The notes: generated by a model not told the origin, from the letters alone. DNA of 64,000 bases from Shewanella sp. (GCA_028223395.1 JAOIUG010000005.1:1-64000), one strand, 5' to 3'; positions 1-8,972 are shown, counted from the first letter of the stretch. Numbers and translations are program-made.

Positions 1-41
1 AAGTTAAAGCTTTTTTAATCACTTCAAATTGGTTGGGAACT

Positions 42-824
42 ATGTCCAAGGTAAGCAATAAAACAAAAATCGCTACAGCGGTCATTGGCGCGCTAGCCCT
101 CGCAGGCAGTAACCTAGTGATGGCCGATCCTCTTTCTGATGTTCAGAAAGCAGATAGCAAAATCCACGCTGAAGCGGCAACGTCTCAGAAAAAAGTTGAT
201 AAGTATTTTGACCAAGCTCAAGACATGCTATTTGAGTACGGCTCAGTTGCTGATGAGCGTGAATCACTTAAATCATATAATGATTATGTTGCAGGCTTGG
301 TTGCTGACCAAGAAGCAAGCATGAAACTCATACAAGAAGACATCAATGGTGTTGATGCATTACGCCAAGGCGTTGTGCCATTGATGTTTAAAATGGTCGA
401 GGCATTAGACCTGTTTGTTGAGCTTGACTTGCCGTTTAATAAAGAAACACGTGTTGAACGTGTCGAAAACCTAAGAACACTGCTCAATAGTGCGGAAGTC
501 ACGTTAGCAGAAAAATATCGTTTAATTTTAGATGCCTATTCAATAGAGCGTGAATACGGTTTTTCATCAAATGTGAAGCAAGGTCAACTGCAACTTGACG
601 GTAAAGAAATTTTAGTTGATTTCTTTAACTTAGGCCGCGTTGGATTGTATGCAATGAGCTTGGATCAACGCGCTGCTTGGATGTATAACGCAGACACTAA
701 AGGTTGGGATTCACTCGCTGATAGCAATCTACGTGAATTGACCAAAGCGATTCGAATTGCCCGTAAACAAGGTGCTCCGGATCTATTCTCGCTACCTATT
801 CCTGCTGCGGAGGCTGCACAATAA
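42..824 (+). CDS. DUF3450 family periplasmic protein of a TonB2 operon
   Basis: About 260 residues with a hydrophobic N-terminal segment ending in a signal-peptidase-like site (LVMADP), so probably exported. The rest is charged and helical, with coiled-coil character around residues 30-110. It matches the DUF3450 family, which in Vibrio and Shewanella is the first gene of TtpC-type TonB operons; its biochemical role is unknown to me. The in-frame TTG nine bases upstream is less likely than this ATG. Its stop overlaps the next start (TAATG), indicating translational coupling. The promoter probably lies before the window. Confidence 0.85.
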   Translation: MSKVSNKTKIATAVIGALALAGSNLVMADPLSDVQKADSKIHAEAATSQKKVDKYFDQAQDMLFEYGSVADERESLKSYNDYVAGLVADQEASMKLIQEDINGVDALRQGVVPLMFKMVEALDLFVELDLPFNKETRVERVENLRTLLNSAEVTLAEKYRLILDAYSIEREYGFSSNVKQGQLQLDGKEILVDFFNLGRVGLYAMSLDQRAAWMYNADTKGWDSLADSNLRELTKAIRIARKQGAPDLFSLPIPAAEAAQ

Positions 825-2179
825 TGAAGAAGTTAATTACTACCGCTATCGTTGCGGCCAGTCTGTCACTGACAGCCGGTTTTGCAAATGCAGCTGACGC
901 ACCTAAAACAATCGATCAGCTACTTAATCAAGTTAAAGTTGATCGCGCTAATGCGTCAAAGACGAATGCTAAACGTGAGCGTGAATTTAGAAATGAACGT
1001 GGTGATAAAGCGGCATTACTTAAACGCGAAAAAAATGCACTTTCTGCTGAACGTCAACGCGGTAAAGACTTAAACCAAGCGTTTTTAGATAACGAGCGTA
1101 AAATTGCTCAGTTAGAAGAAGACTTGAAAACAGCTCAAGGTGACTTGGGTGAAATGTTCGGTGTAGTTAAAGGTGATGCCGGTGATTTTGCGGGTAAACT
1201 GGCCGGTTCAAACATTTCTGCACAATACCCTGGACGTGATGTATTTATCGCGGACTTAGGTGCTCGTAAACAACTTCCAAAAATTGACGAACTAGAGCGT
1301 TTCTGGGAAGAACAGCTGTTTGAAATGGCTGAGTCTGGAAAAGTGGTTAAGTTTGAAGGTGCAGTAACTGGCATTGATGGCAATGTTACCAATACGACGA
1401 TTACTCGTGTTGGTCCTTATAACTTGATTGCGGATGGCAAATACGTTGTTTACAACGCTAATTTAGGTCTTATTCAAGAGTTGTCACAGCAACCTGATGG
1501 CTACCAAGTTAAAACCGCTGCCGAGTTTGAAAATGCAACGTCAGGTACGCCAGTACTTTACATTGACCCCGTTCGTGGTGTGCTACTGAACATCTTCACG
1601 CAAAAAGCAACCATTGAAGAGCGTATCGAAGCCGGTGGTACTATCGGTTACATCATTATTGGTTTGCTTGTGTTAGGTGCACTTATCTCTATTGAACGCC
1701 TTATTACATTAGGTGTTGTTGGTGCGAAGGTTAAAGCGCAGCGTAAAAATGTTGATAATCCAGGTAACAATGCATTAGGCCGTGTTCTTCAAGCTTATCA
1801 AGCTAACAAAGATGCAGATGTTGAAACGCTAGAGCTGAAACTTGATGAAGCCATTCTCAAAGAAACGCCGGCACTGGAAGCACGCATTTCTATCATTAAA
1901 GTACTGGCAGCTATCGCACCTATGATGGGTCTACTCGGTACGGTAACCGGTATGATTGCAACATTCCAAAGCATCCAATTGTTTGGTACGGGCGATCCTA
2001 AGCTAATGGCGGGTGGTATCTCTATGGCATTGATGACAACGGTACAAGGTCTAGTGGCTGCACTACCATTGATGTTAATGCATGCGGTTGTGATTACACG
2101 TAGCAAGTCTATTGTGCAAGTGCTAGAAGAGCAAAGCGCGGGTATTGTAGCGACTCACGCTGAGAAGAGGAAAGCCTAA
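824..2179 (+). CDS. ttpC: TtpC-like MotA/TolQ/ExbB proton channel protein with N-terminal periplasmic extension
   Basis: A 451-residue protein with a signal peptide (about 1-23), a charged coiled-coil region (about 35-110), a periplasmic domain, and a C-terminal MotA/TolQ/ExbB domain. Transmembrane segments lie near residues 272-292, 360-380 and 396-420, and the conserved GLLGTVTGMI segment is present. Ordinary ExbB is about 240 residues; the long N-terminal extension is typical of TtpC, which Vibrio TonB2 systems require in addition to ExbB2/ExbD2. It is coupled to both neighbours by one-base overlaps. The name rests on architecture and operon context. Confidence 0.85.
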   Translation: MKKLITTAIVAASLSLTAGFANAADAPKTIDQLLNQVKVDRANASKTNAKREREFRNERGDKAALLKREKNALSAERQRGKDLNQAFLDNERKIAQLEEDLKTAQGDLGEMFGVVKGDAGDFAGKLAGSNISAQYPGRDVFIADLGARKQLPKIDELERFWEEQLFEMAESGKVVKFEGAVTGIDGNVTNTTITRVGPYNLIADGKYVVYNANLGLIQELSQQPDGYQVKTAAEFENATSGTPVLYIDPVRGVLLNIFTQKATIEERIEAGGTIGYIIIGLLVLGALISIERLITLGVVGAKVKAQRKNVDNPGNNALGRVLQAYQANKDADVETLELKLDEAILKETPALEARISIIKVLAAIAPMMGLLGTVTGMIATFQSIQLFGTGDPKLMAGGISMALMTTVQGLVAALPLMLMHAVVITRSKSIVQVLEEQSAGIVATHAEKRKA

Positions 2180-2703
2180 TGTTATTCCTGATGGATATCT
2201 GGGATTCCGTCAGGGGCTTCATGGCCTCCGGGGGCGACGTCCTCTGGCTGGTTGCAGGTGTGTTATTTGTCATGTGGGTATTGATGCTTGAACGCTACTG
2301 GTATCTTAATTGGATATCACCAAAAGAGCACAAAGCAATCATTAGCGCATGGGAAGCACGAGAGGATTCAACCTCTTGGTATGCACACCGCATCCGTGAA
2401 GCTTGGGTATCCCAAGCGAAGCAAGATTTAACCGCACGCATGCTGTTAATCAAAACCTTAGTAGCCATCTGTCCGATGATAGGTCTACTCGGTACCGTAA
2501 CCGGTATGATTTCAGTATTCGATGTGATGGCAGTTCATGGGACGAGTAATGCTCGTATGATGGCAGCTGGTATTTCAATGGCGACCATGCCGACAATGGC
2601 GGGAATGGTTGCAGCATTATCAGGCGTATTTTTTAGTACACGCCTTGATGCAAAAATGAAAATCAGTTTAGCAAAGCTAAAAGACAGCATGCCTCACCAC
2701 TAG
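2179..2703 (+). CDS. exbB: ExbB-like proton channel subunit of the TonB2 complex
   Basis: A 174-residue short MotA/TolQ/ExbB protein with an N-terminal membrane segment (about 18-38), then two more in the C-terminal half carrying the GLLGTVTGMI signature also seen in the preceding gene. It should form the inner-membrane proton channel with ExbD and drive TonB. The start overlaps the upstream stop by one base (TAATG). The two adjacent channel-type proteins share only the core domain; this one lacks the periplasmic extension. Confidence 0.9.
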   Translation: MLFLMDIWDSVRGFMASGGDVLWLVAGVLFVMWVLMLERYWYLNWISPKEHKAIISAWEAREDSTSWYAHRIREAWVSQAKQDLTARMLLIKTLVAICPMIGLLGTVTGMISVFDVMAVHGTSNARMMAAGISMATMPTMAGMVAALSGVFFSTRLDAKMKISLAKLKDSMPHH

Positions 2704-2716
2704 AGAGAGATTGAAC

Positions 2717-3121
2717 ATGGCACGTAGAAAGCATTCAAGCGTAGAAGAAGAAGCTGAGATTGATATGACACCGATGTTAGACATCGTGTTTATCATGCTT
2801 ATCTTCTTTATTGTAACCACCTCGTTTGTAAAGCCATCAGGCCTTGACTATAACAAGCCTGAAGCGTCACAAGCGACTAAGAAGCCTTCTGCTAACATCT
2901 TTATTGGTGTGAGCAAGACTGGTGTCATCATGATGGAAAACCGTCAAGTTGATATTGAGCGTGTAACTGCAAACGTAGAGCGTATGCTTGCAGAAGCACC
3001 AGAGGCTGCAGTATTAATTCAAGCAGATCAAGAAGCCAGACACGGCTTAGTGATTAAAGTACTTGATAACGTTAAAGCGGCAGGTATTGATAAAATATCT
3101 GTATCGGCGGGGAACGAGTAA
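2717..3121 (+). CDS. exbD: ExbD-like biopolymer transport protein
   Basis: A 134-residue protein with a short cytoplasmic N-terminus, one transmembrane helix (about 20-38) and a periplasmic domain. Asp22 in the motif PMLDIVF corresponds to the membrane aspartate that ExbD/TolR proteins need for proton movement. I chose this ATG, preceded by AGAGAGAG, over a TTG six bases upstream. It lies between exbB and tonB in one operon and should complete the ExbB-ExbD motor. Confidence 0.92.
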   Translation: MARRKHSSVEEEAEIDMTPMLDIVFIMLIFFIVTTSFVKPSGLDYNKPEASQATKKPSANIFIGVSKTGVIMMENRQVDIERVTANVERMLAEAPEAAVLIQADQEARHGLVIKVLDNVKAAGIDKISVSAGNE

Positions 3122-3122
3122 T

Positions 3123-3743
3123 ATGCTAAGAGGAATAGTATCATTCATTGTTGGTGGTGCTGTGACTTTTGCTTTGTTTGTTTTCATGGCATTTCTAGTA
3201 GGTGGCGGTCCAACCCGCCACGCTACTTCGACAGAAACTCCTGTCATTGAAATATCCATGAACAAAGATGATGCAACTGCGCAGAAAAAGCCAAGGGTCA
3301 AACCTAAGCCGCCTAAACCGCCGGAGCAACCACCGAAGCCGGATACAACCCCGCCAGACAATTCATCAAACATTGACACTAACATGTCATTTAATATGAA
3401 CGGTGTGGACGCTGGTGGCGCTAATACAGGATTTAAACTGGGTAACATGATGACGCGTGACGGCGATGCTACGCCTATCGTGCGGATTGATCCACGTTAT
3501 CCGGTTGCAGCAGCCCGTGATGGTAAAGAAGGTTGGGTTCAACTGAGCTTTACTATTAATGAGCTTGGTGGTGTTGAAGATGTTAAAGTCATTAAGGCTC
3601 AACCTAAGCGTATCTTCGATAAAGAGGCACGACGTGCACTTAAAAAGTGGAAGTACAAGCCTAGAATTATCGACGGTAAAGCTCAAAGGGTACCAGGCCA
3701 GACAGTTCAGTTAGATTTTAACTTGAATAAAGAGGGGAGATAG
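3123..3743 (+). CDS. tonB: TonB energy-transducing protein (TonB2 type)
   Basis: A 206-residue protein with an N-terminal membrane anchor (about 5-27), a periplasmic Pro/Lys-rich stretch (about 55-80), and a C-terminal TonB domain containing RIDPRYP, GWVQLSF and ALKKWKYKP. It should transmit the ExbB/ExbD proton-motive energy to outer-membrane receptors, perhaps including the receptor at 11.0-13.7 kb. The reading frame is open further upstream inside exbD, but this ATG sits immediately after the exbD stop and begins the hydrophobic anchor. Confidence 0.92.
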   Translation: MLRGIVSFIVGGAVTFALFVFMAFLVGGGPTRHATSTETPVIEISMNKDDATAQKKPRVKPKPPKPPEQPPKPDTTPPDNSSNIDTNMSFNMNGVDAGGANTGFKLGNMMTRDGDATPIVRIDPRYPVAAARDGKEGWVQLSFTINELGGVEDVKVIKAQPKRIFDKEARRALKKWKYKPRIIDGKAQRVPGQTVQLDFNLNKEGR

Positions 3744-3745
3744 TG

Positions 3746-4993
3746 ATGCGTAAAGTGAATACTATCGCAGCTGCTTTATTACTGAGTTTGGGCGGAAGCC
3801 TTGCTGCAACACAGGCTGTATTGGCTGCTGAAAAATGCCCAATAGAAAAGCGTAAAAACAAAGCTGTTGGTCAAACAGTCGGTAAAAAAGTGCAGAAATC
3901 ATTTGCCGCTTACACAGAAGGCAATCTTGATGAAGCGTTGGCTATTTTGCTCGAAGCCAATGCTAAAAATAGCTTTGATAAAGCTTATGTTGCACGGATG
4001 TTGGGTAATTTCTACGCTGAAAAAAATCAGATGAAAACGGCGATTAAGTATTTAAAGTCTGCCGTTGACGCTGATGTTTTAGGCGGCATTGAACATGCGC
4101 AAACATTAAAGCTTTATGCTGATCTGCTCATTCAAGAGAAACAGTTCAAAGAAGCAATTCCTGCTTATTACAGTTGGATGGCATTTACTTGTAAAGAAGA
4201 TGCCAATGTTTATAAGCGTATTGCTATTGGCTACTCAGAGCTTAAAGATTGGAATAAAGTGCTCAGTGTGGCTGATAAAGGGATTGCTTTATCAGACAAA
4301 CCAGATAAAACCTTATACCAACTGAAACTGACTGCGTATTATAATCAGAAAAAATACAAAAACTCAGTAAAAGTGTTGGAAATAATGGTGCCATTGTTCT
4401 CTGAAGACAAGCGTCTTTGGGTTCAACTTGCGCAATTTTATCTGCTGACAGGTGATGAAACTCGCTCGCTTGCAACATACGATTTAGCCTATAAAAATGG
4501 ATTTTTAGAAACTGCGGGTAACATCACTCGTTTAGCTCAATTATTAGCTGCAGATGGCTCACCATACTATGCTGCAAAAATATTGAGTAAGCATATAAAA
4601 TCTGGTCTGCTTAAGAGTGACGAGAAAACATTGTCAATGCTTGCGGGTTTTTACCAAAATGCTAAGCAGATGAAACAAGCTGCGCAGACATATGGTAAAG
4701 CGGCTGCAATTAATAACAGTGGGAAGTTATATTTAAAGCAAGGTCGTCTGTTGGCGCTGGACGGTCAACATAAAGATGCAGTTTCACCTCTGAAGAAAGC
4801 ATTGGATGCAGGCATTAAAAATCCAGGTTCAGCTCAATTTGAACTGGCGCTTGCTTATCTTAACTTAAAGCAGTACAAACGTGCTTATAAGTATGCGAAA
4901 CTTGCGGCAAACGACAAGAAAACCGGTCGAACAGCTAAGAGTTACCTTTCTTATATTAAAGATAAAGCACGTATTAATAACGTTGCACTTTAA
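3746..4993 (+). CDS. TPR repeat protein, last gene of the TonB2 operon
   Basis: About 415 residues with a signal peptide (cleavage near ALAAEKC) followed by helical tetratricopeptide-like repeats through the whole length, for example SALATYDLAY-like and KDAVSPLKKAL-like units. Proteins of this type end TtpC/TonB2 operons in Vibrio and Shewanella. It is presumably a periplasmic scaffold; I know of no defined activity. GTG at 3743 is an alternative start overlapping the tonB stop; the ATG here is preceded by AGAGGGGAGA. A terminator follows 17 bases after the stop. Confidence 0.85.
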   Translation: MRKVNTIAAALLLSLGGSLAATQAVLAAEKCPIEKRKNKAVGQTVGKKVQKSFAAYTEGNLDEALAILLEANAKNSFDKAYVARMLGNFYAEKNQMKTAIKYLKSAVDADVLGGIEHAQTLKLYADLLIQEKQFKEAIPAYYSWMAFTCKEDANVYKRIAIGYSELKDWNKVLSVADKGIALSDKPDKTLYQLKLTAYYNQKKYKNSVKVLEIMVPLFSEDKRLWVQLAQFYLLTGDETRSLATYDLAYKNGFLETAGNITRLAQLLAADGSPYYAAKILSKHIKSGLLKSDEKTLSMLAGFYQNAKQMKQAAQTYGKAAAINNSGKLYLKQGRLLALDGQHKDAVSPLKKALDAGIKNPGSAQFELALAYLNLKQYKRAYKYAKLAANDKKTGRTAKSYLSYIKDKARINNVAL

Positions 4994-5010
4994 TGTTGAT
5001 TGATGCATAG

Positions 5011-5037
5011 AAAAAGCCTCTTTTTAGAGGCTTTTTT
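5011..5037 (+). terminator. Rho-independent terminator of the TonB2 operon
   Basis: A hairpin with arms AAAGCCTC and GAGGCTTT and a short T-rich loop is followed by a run of T. It lies 17 bases downstream of the TPR gene stop. Confidence 0.9.
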
Positions 5038-5362
5038 ATTATGAGGCTACGCCCAAGCTATTTTGCTAACATCATTGGTGATATTGCTTGTTATGATATT
5101 AAATTCAATTAAATTAATTGCTTATTAGTTTTTCTTACTAAGTTTAATGAGGTGGAGCAATCATTGATGAGCGTGGTGAGCCTACCTCATAGCTGTTACT
5201 GTTGCGCTATCACGATTAACAAACAATGTTAATCTGTTGACAATGGTGACCTTTAAATGTCGTACTTTGGTGAGCTCCTTGCCTGTGGCTCATCAGTTTT
5301 ATGATGTCAGTGATCCAACAGATAATCGTTGATAACGATTGAACAAGAAGGAATGCTTCACA
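5038..5362. other. Intergenic region upstream of the DUF885 gene
   Basis: AT-rich, without a credible ORF. It should hold the promoter of the DUF885 gene, but I found no convincing -35/-10 pair. The only notable structure is the palindrome at 5324-5340. Confidence 0.5.
5324..5340. promoter_or_regulatory. Perfect palindrome, possible operator
   Basis: AATCGTT-GAT-AACGATT is a perfect 7-bp inverted repeat with a 3-bp spacer, ending 22 bases before the DUF885 start codon and just ahead of its ribosome binding site. It could be a repressor operator or a small leader hairpin. No known regulator is assigned. Confidence 0.35.
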
Positions 5363-7186
5363 ATGAAAAAAGCAATAGTGGCACTGTCTATTAGCATGGC
5401 ACTGTGTTTATCAGCCTGCGATAATAACGCTAATACCTCAACGCAAGAAAGTAACGCCAACTCTCAAGCCAATGCAAGTCAGGAGCAAACAGCTGCCCAA
5501 GCTTATTTAGCATTAGTTGATCGTTTTTTTAACGATAAATTGGCGCTTGAACCTCTCTATGCAACTTATGTCGGTGTTGATGACTATAACGATCAGTTTG
5601 GTGATGGTCTGTCTGATCAGTACCTTAAACAGCGTCATCAATTGAACACGCGTTACTTAAAAGAGGTGAACGAATTAGATCGCGATCAGTTGCCGGCAGA
5701 TCTTAGACTGAGCTACGACATGTTCACCTATGATCGTAATGTCGCTTTAGCTGATGAAACTTTTCCAAACCATTTTATACCGATGAACCAGTTTTATAGC
5801 ACGGTGATCAGCATGGCACAGTTGGGCAGTGGTGAAAGTGCACAACCATTTAAAACGGTTCAAGATTATCGGAACTGGGAACAGCGTCTGCTTGGATTTA
5901 CTGCGTGGATGAAGCAAGCACAAATGCGTATGAATGAAGGCATTGAAAGCAATGTTGTGTTACCCAGAGTGCTCGTTGATCGCATTATTCCACAGCTAAC
6001 AGCTCAGTTAGTGGCTAAACCAGAAGATAGTTTGTTTTACGCCCCTATCCGCACGATGCCAGATCATTTCTCTACTGAAGATAAAATGGCGTTAACAGCT
6101 GAGTATAAGGCGCTTATCGCTGAAAAACTGATCCCAGAAATGACAGCATTAAGAGATTACTTCCAAAATACGTACGTTAAATCTGCCCGTGCAAGTGATG
6201 GCTGGTGGGGATTGCCGAACGGTAAAATGTGGTATCAACATTTAGCCAATACCCATACTACAACCACAATGCCTGTCGATGAGATCCATAAAATTGGCCT
6301 GGAAGAGGTTGCCAGAATACTATCAGAGATGGATAAAGTACGGCAGCAGGTCGGCTTTAAAGGCGATTTGACCGCTTTTTTCGCCTCACTTTCTTCTGAG
6401 CCACAGTATTTCTTTGATGATCGCCAGGGGCTGATCGATGGTTATATGGCGCTAAAAGATAAGATAAACGTCAAGTTACCTAATTATTTTAACATTATGC
6501 CAAAAGCGGATTATATTGTTAAACCAGTAGAAAGCTTCAGAGAGCAATCAGCCGCCGGGGCCTCTTACGAAGCGCCTGCTGTTGATGGATCGCGTCCAGG
6601 TGTTTTTTATATCAATACTTATAACCTTAAAGCGCAGCCAAAGTGGGGCATGACAACTTTATCATTGCACGAAGCCGCGCCGGGGCATCATTTCCAGATA
6701 GCAATTAAACAAGAGTTAACCGGCGTACCAGAGTTTCAGCGCTTTGGAGGTTATACCGCATTTGAAGAGGGCTGGGCGCTTTACGCTGAATATCTTGGGA
6801 TTGAAATGGGGCTTTTTGAAGATCCATATCAGTACTTTGGTAAGCTATCTGATGAAATGTTGCGTGCAATGAGGTTAGTGGTCGACACCGGCTTACATGC
6901 TAAAGGCTGGAGCAGAGAGCAAGCAATTCAATATATGATGGATAACTCCCCGATGGCGGAGTCTGACATTATTGCTGAAGTCGAGCGTTACATGGCCATA
7001 CCCGGTCAAGCATTATCGTATAAAGTCGGTCAGCTTAAGATCCTCTCTCTTCGAGCACAGGCAGAAGAAGCCTTAGGTGATAGGTTTGATCTGAAGGCAT
7101 TTCATGATCAAATACTGACGTCAGGTTCATTGCCGATGGAAGTGATGGAACTGAAAGTGAATGAATGGATTGCATCACAAAAGTAA
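5363..7186 (+). CDS. DUF885 family lipoprotein, probable metallopeptidase-like protein
   Basis: A 607-residue protein with a lipoprotein signal peptide (lipobox LSAC, Cys19) and an Asn/Gln/Ser-rich linker, then a DUF885 domain to the end. The motif LHEAAPGHHFQ is the HExxxH-like segment of this family, and a downstream FEEGWALYAEYLG block supplies the expected glutamates. The family is related to gluzincin peptidases and probably zinc-dependent, but the substrate is unknown. I chose this ATG because AAGAAGGA lies about 10 bases upstream and the lipoprotein signal follows directly. It is a single-gene unit. Confidence 0.88.
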   Translation: MKKAIVALSISMALCLSACDNNANTSTQESNANSQANASQEQTAAQAYLALVDRFFNDKLALEPLYATYVGVDDYNDQFGDGLSDQYLKQRHQLNTRYLKEVNELDRDQLPADLRLSYDMFTYDRNVALADETFPNHFIPMNQFYSTVISMAQLGSGESAQPFKTVQDYRNWEQRLLGFTAWMKQAQMRMNEGIESNVVLPRVLVDRIIPQLTAQLVAKPEDSLFYAPIRTMPDHFSTEDKMALTAEYKALIAEKLIPEMTALRDYFQNTYVKSARASDGWWGLPNGKMWYQHLANTHTTTTMPVDEIHKIGLEEVARILSEMDKVRQQVGFKGDLTAFFASLSSEPQYFFDDRQGLIDGYMALKDKINVKLPNYFNIMPKADYIVKPVESFREQSAAGASYEAPAVDGSRPGVFYINTYNLKAQPKWGMTTLSLHEAAPGHHFQIAIKQELTGVPEFQRFGGYTAFEEGWALYAEYLGIEMGLFEDPYQYFGKLSDEMLRAMRLVVDTGLHAKGWSREQAIQYMMDNSPMAESDIIAEVERYMAIPGQALSYKVGQLKILSLRAQAEEALGDRFDLKAFHDQILTSGSLPMEVMELKVNEWIASQK

Positions 7187-7231
7187 TTAATTCGTTGTCG
7201 TCAGAGCTACAAGTCATATAAATACTTTTTA

Positions 7232-7267
7232 AACTCAGCTTTTATCAATATACTGGCTGGGTTTTTA
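7232..7267 (+). terminator. Probable terminator after the DUF885 gene
   Basis: Arms AACTCAGC and GCTGGGTT (one G-U pair) with a long loop are followed by TTTATTTTT. The loop is longer than usual, so confidence is moderate. Confidence 0.5.
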
Positions 7268-7333
7268 TTTTTAACATCGCCAAGTATACATGAGTATAGG
7301 CTGGCGGATTTAACAAACATTTGGAGTTTACCT

Positions 7334-7612
7334 ATGGTACAAGCAACTGCAAGACACTTACTCGTTGAAACAGAAGAAAAATGTGAAGAGCTAAAACAAC
7401 AGATTATTGCTGGCGCCGATTTTGGCGATGTAGCGAAAGCTAACTCATCTTGCCCGTCTTCAGCTCAGGGTGGCGATCTAGGCTCATTTGGCCCAGGCAT
7501 GATGGTTAAAGAGTTTGACGAGGTTGTGTTTAGCGCGCCTTTGAACGAAGTTCAAGGCCCTGTTAAGACTCAGTTTGGTTACCATTTGTTAGAAGTCACA
7601 AGCAGAGGCTAA
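7334..7612 (+). CDS. ppiC: Parvulin-type peptidylprolyl isomerase (PpiC-like)
   Basis: A 92-residue single-domain parvulin of the usual PpiC length. Motifs ARHLLV, GADFGDVAKANSSCPS, GGDLGSFGPGMM and VKTQFGYHLL are all canonical. It catalyses cis-trans isomerisation of prolyl bonds. It has no signal peptide, so it is probably cytoplasmic like E. coli PpiC. GGAG precedes the ATG. Confidence 0.95.
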   Translation: MVQATARHLLVETEEKCEELKQQIIAGADFGDVAKANSSCPSSAQGGDLGSFGPGMMVKEFDEVVFSAPLNEVQGPVKTQFGYHLLEVTSRG

Positions 7613-7645
7613 TCAGTATTTTTTTGTGATTAAGTAGGACACTAT

Positions 7646-8179
7646 ATGCTCGAACTGTACACCGATAGACTTAGATTAAGGAGTGTTGTCAGAAGTGATT
7701 GGGACAACTTTCTCTATACTCATTCAAATGAAGAGTTGAATCAGTATGTGCGTAAACCTCAATCTGAATCGGTGATACGACAAAAGTTCGAGCGTATTAT
7801 GACACCGAATAACTTTGCAGAAGACGACACACTATTGTTGCTTATCGAAAGTGTTCATCAACAACAATTTATCGGTTTTATCAGTTTACATAATGTGAAT
7901 GCAGCCTTAGGCCAATTAGAAGTTGGTTATATGCTACACCCTGAAACCCATGGGCATGGTTATGCAACAGAGGCCCTTTGCGCACTGATTGATTGGGTGT
8001 GCATTGCACATCACCCCCATAAACTGATCGCACATTGTGCAGAACATAATCTTGCCTCAGCAAAAGTCCTCGAAAAGTGTGGTTTTGTTCAAGAGGGTTT
8101 ATTACGACAAAACTGGAAAGTCGGTGAAACATGGCTAGATGAGCGATTATATGGCTTATTGGTTGCTCAAAGATCATAA
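7646..8179 (+). CDS. GNAT family N-acetyltransferase (RimJ/RimL-like)
   Basis: 177 residues. The acetyl-CoA binding region is visible as VGYMLHPETHGHGYATEAL, followed by HCAEHNLASAKVLEKCGFVQEG, which is typical of the RimJ/RimL branch of GNAT enzymes. These acetylate protein N-termini, amino acids or antibiotics; the substrate here cannot be read from sequence. AGGA precedes the start, and the gene follows ppiC by about 30 bases in the same direction, so co-transcription is possible. Confidence 0.88.
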   Translation: MLELYTDRLRLRSVVRSDWDNFLYTHSNEELNQYVRKPQSESVIRQKFERIMTPNNFAEDDTLLLLIESVHQQQFIGFISLHNVNAALGQLEVGYMLHPETHGHGYATEALCALIDWVCIAHHPHKLIAHCAEHNLASAKVLEKCGFVQEGLLRQNWKVGETWLDERLYGLLVAQRS

Positions 8180-8216
8180 CAAACACTAAAAGCATTCCGG
8201 TTGTTGGGCTAGAGAG

Positions 8217-8225
8217 TGTTATAAT
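8217..8225 (+). promoter_or_regulatory. Extended -10 promoter for the S4 protein/rraB pair
   Basis: TGTTATAAT is a perfect -10 hexamer with the extended TGn element, about 33 bases before the GTG start of the S4 gene. No good -35 is visible, which fits the extended -10 type. Confidence 0.5.
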
Positions 8226-8257
8226 GCCATTGATGTAACAATTTAGAGGCAATTATA

Positions 8258-8488
8258 GTGGACTCAGCGATCCCAACACTGACATTACTGTCAGGTGAAC
8301 AACACATAGAATTATACAAAGTACTAAAAGTACAAGGAATGATGAGTGCAGGTGGCGAAGCCAAGCACGTTATTTCGACAGGGCAAGTCACAGTGAATGG
8401 CGAAGTCGAAACCCGTAAGCGCAAAAAAGTGGTTGCCGGTGAAGTCGTTAGCTTTAATGGTGAAAGCGTTAAGATTATCGCTGAATAA
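8258..8488 (+). CDS. Small S4-domain RNA-binding protein (YbcJ-like)
   Basis: A 76-residue protein made of one S4 RNA-binding domain: LYKVLKVQGMMSAGGEAKHVISTGQVTVNGEVETRKRKKV matches the family (shown here only as a region, residues 18-60). E. coli YbcJ is of this size and may be ribosome- or RNA-associated. The start is GTG, supported by AGAGG ten bases upstream. rraB follows after 18 bases. Confidence 0.85.
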   Translation: MDSAIPTLTLLSGEQHIELYKVLKVQGMMSAGGEAKHVISTGQVTVNGEVETRKRKKVVAGEVVSFNGESVKIIAE

Positions 8489-8506
8489 CTGAGTAAGAGG
8501 ATTAAC

Positions 8507-8893
8507 ATGCAATTTCCAGATGACGACAATGGCAAAATGCTTGAAGCAATGGCAAATGCCGGTATTGATCTATCCAAAGCACTTGATATCGATTTTTTCT
8601 TAGTTTTTGACGATCAACGTGATGCAGAGTCCGCGCTAGAAGAATTAGGTCATTCTGATTTAGATGGCGAAATAGAGTTGCTACTTAACGATGACTCTGG
8701 AAAATGGGAGTTAATTGTTTGCCTAAATATGGTGCCAACTTATGACACTATTGTCGAACAAGAGTTAAACCTCCATGAATTTGCACAAGAGTTTGGTGGG
8801 ATCACTGATGGTTGGGGTGTCATGCAACACCAAGAAGGTGATGATGAGTTTGCTGACGATGAACATCAGTGCGATGATACTTGCCAACACTAA
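8507..8893 (+). CDS. rraB: Ribonuclease E inhibitor RraB
   Basis: A 128-residue highly acidic protein whose core (FPDDDNG, DLSKALDIDFFLVF, ALEELGH, VCLNMVPTYDTIVEQE, FGGITDGWGVM) is that of RraB, which binds RNase E and lowers mRNA turnover. The C-terminal tail is rich in Asp, Glu and His. AGAGGA precedes the ATG. It is probably co-transcribed with the S4 gene, giving a small RNA-metabolism unit, and ends in a terminator. Confidence 0.92.
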   Translation: MQFPDDDNGKMLEAMANAGIDLSKALDIDFFLVFDDQRDAESALEELGHSDLDGEIELLLNDDSGKWELIVCLNMVPTYDTIVEQELNLHEFAQEFGGITDGWGVMQHQEGDDEFADDEHQCDDTCQH

Positions 8894-8908
8894 GTGATTA
8901 TAAAGCTA

Positions 8909-8931
8909 AGCCACTATTCCAGTGGCTTTTT
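8909..8931 (+). terminator. Terminator after rraB
   Basis: AGCCACT and AGTGGCT arms with a 5-base loop, followed by TTTT. It lies between convergent rraB and the LysR gene. Confidence 0.85.
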
Positions 8932-8972
8932 AATCTCTACAACTGCCATGTTATCACTCAAATAACGGCCAA

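Noticed and set aside
7278-7306. Imperfect hairpin before ppiC (CGCCA...TGGCG)
   Set aside because: It has internal bulges, lies just past the upstream terminator, and has no clear role.
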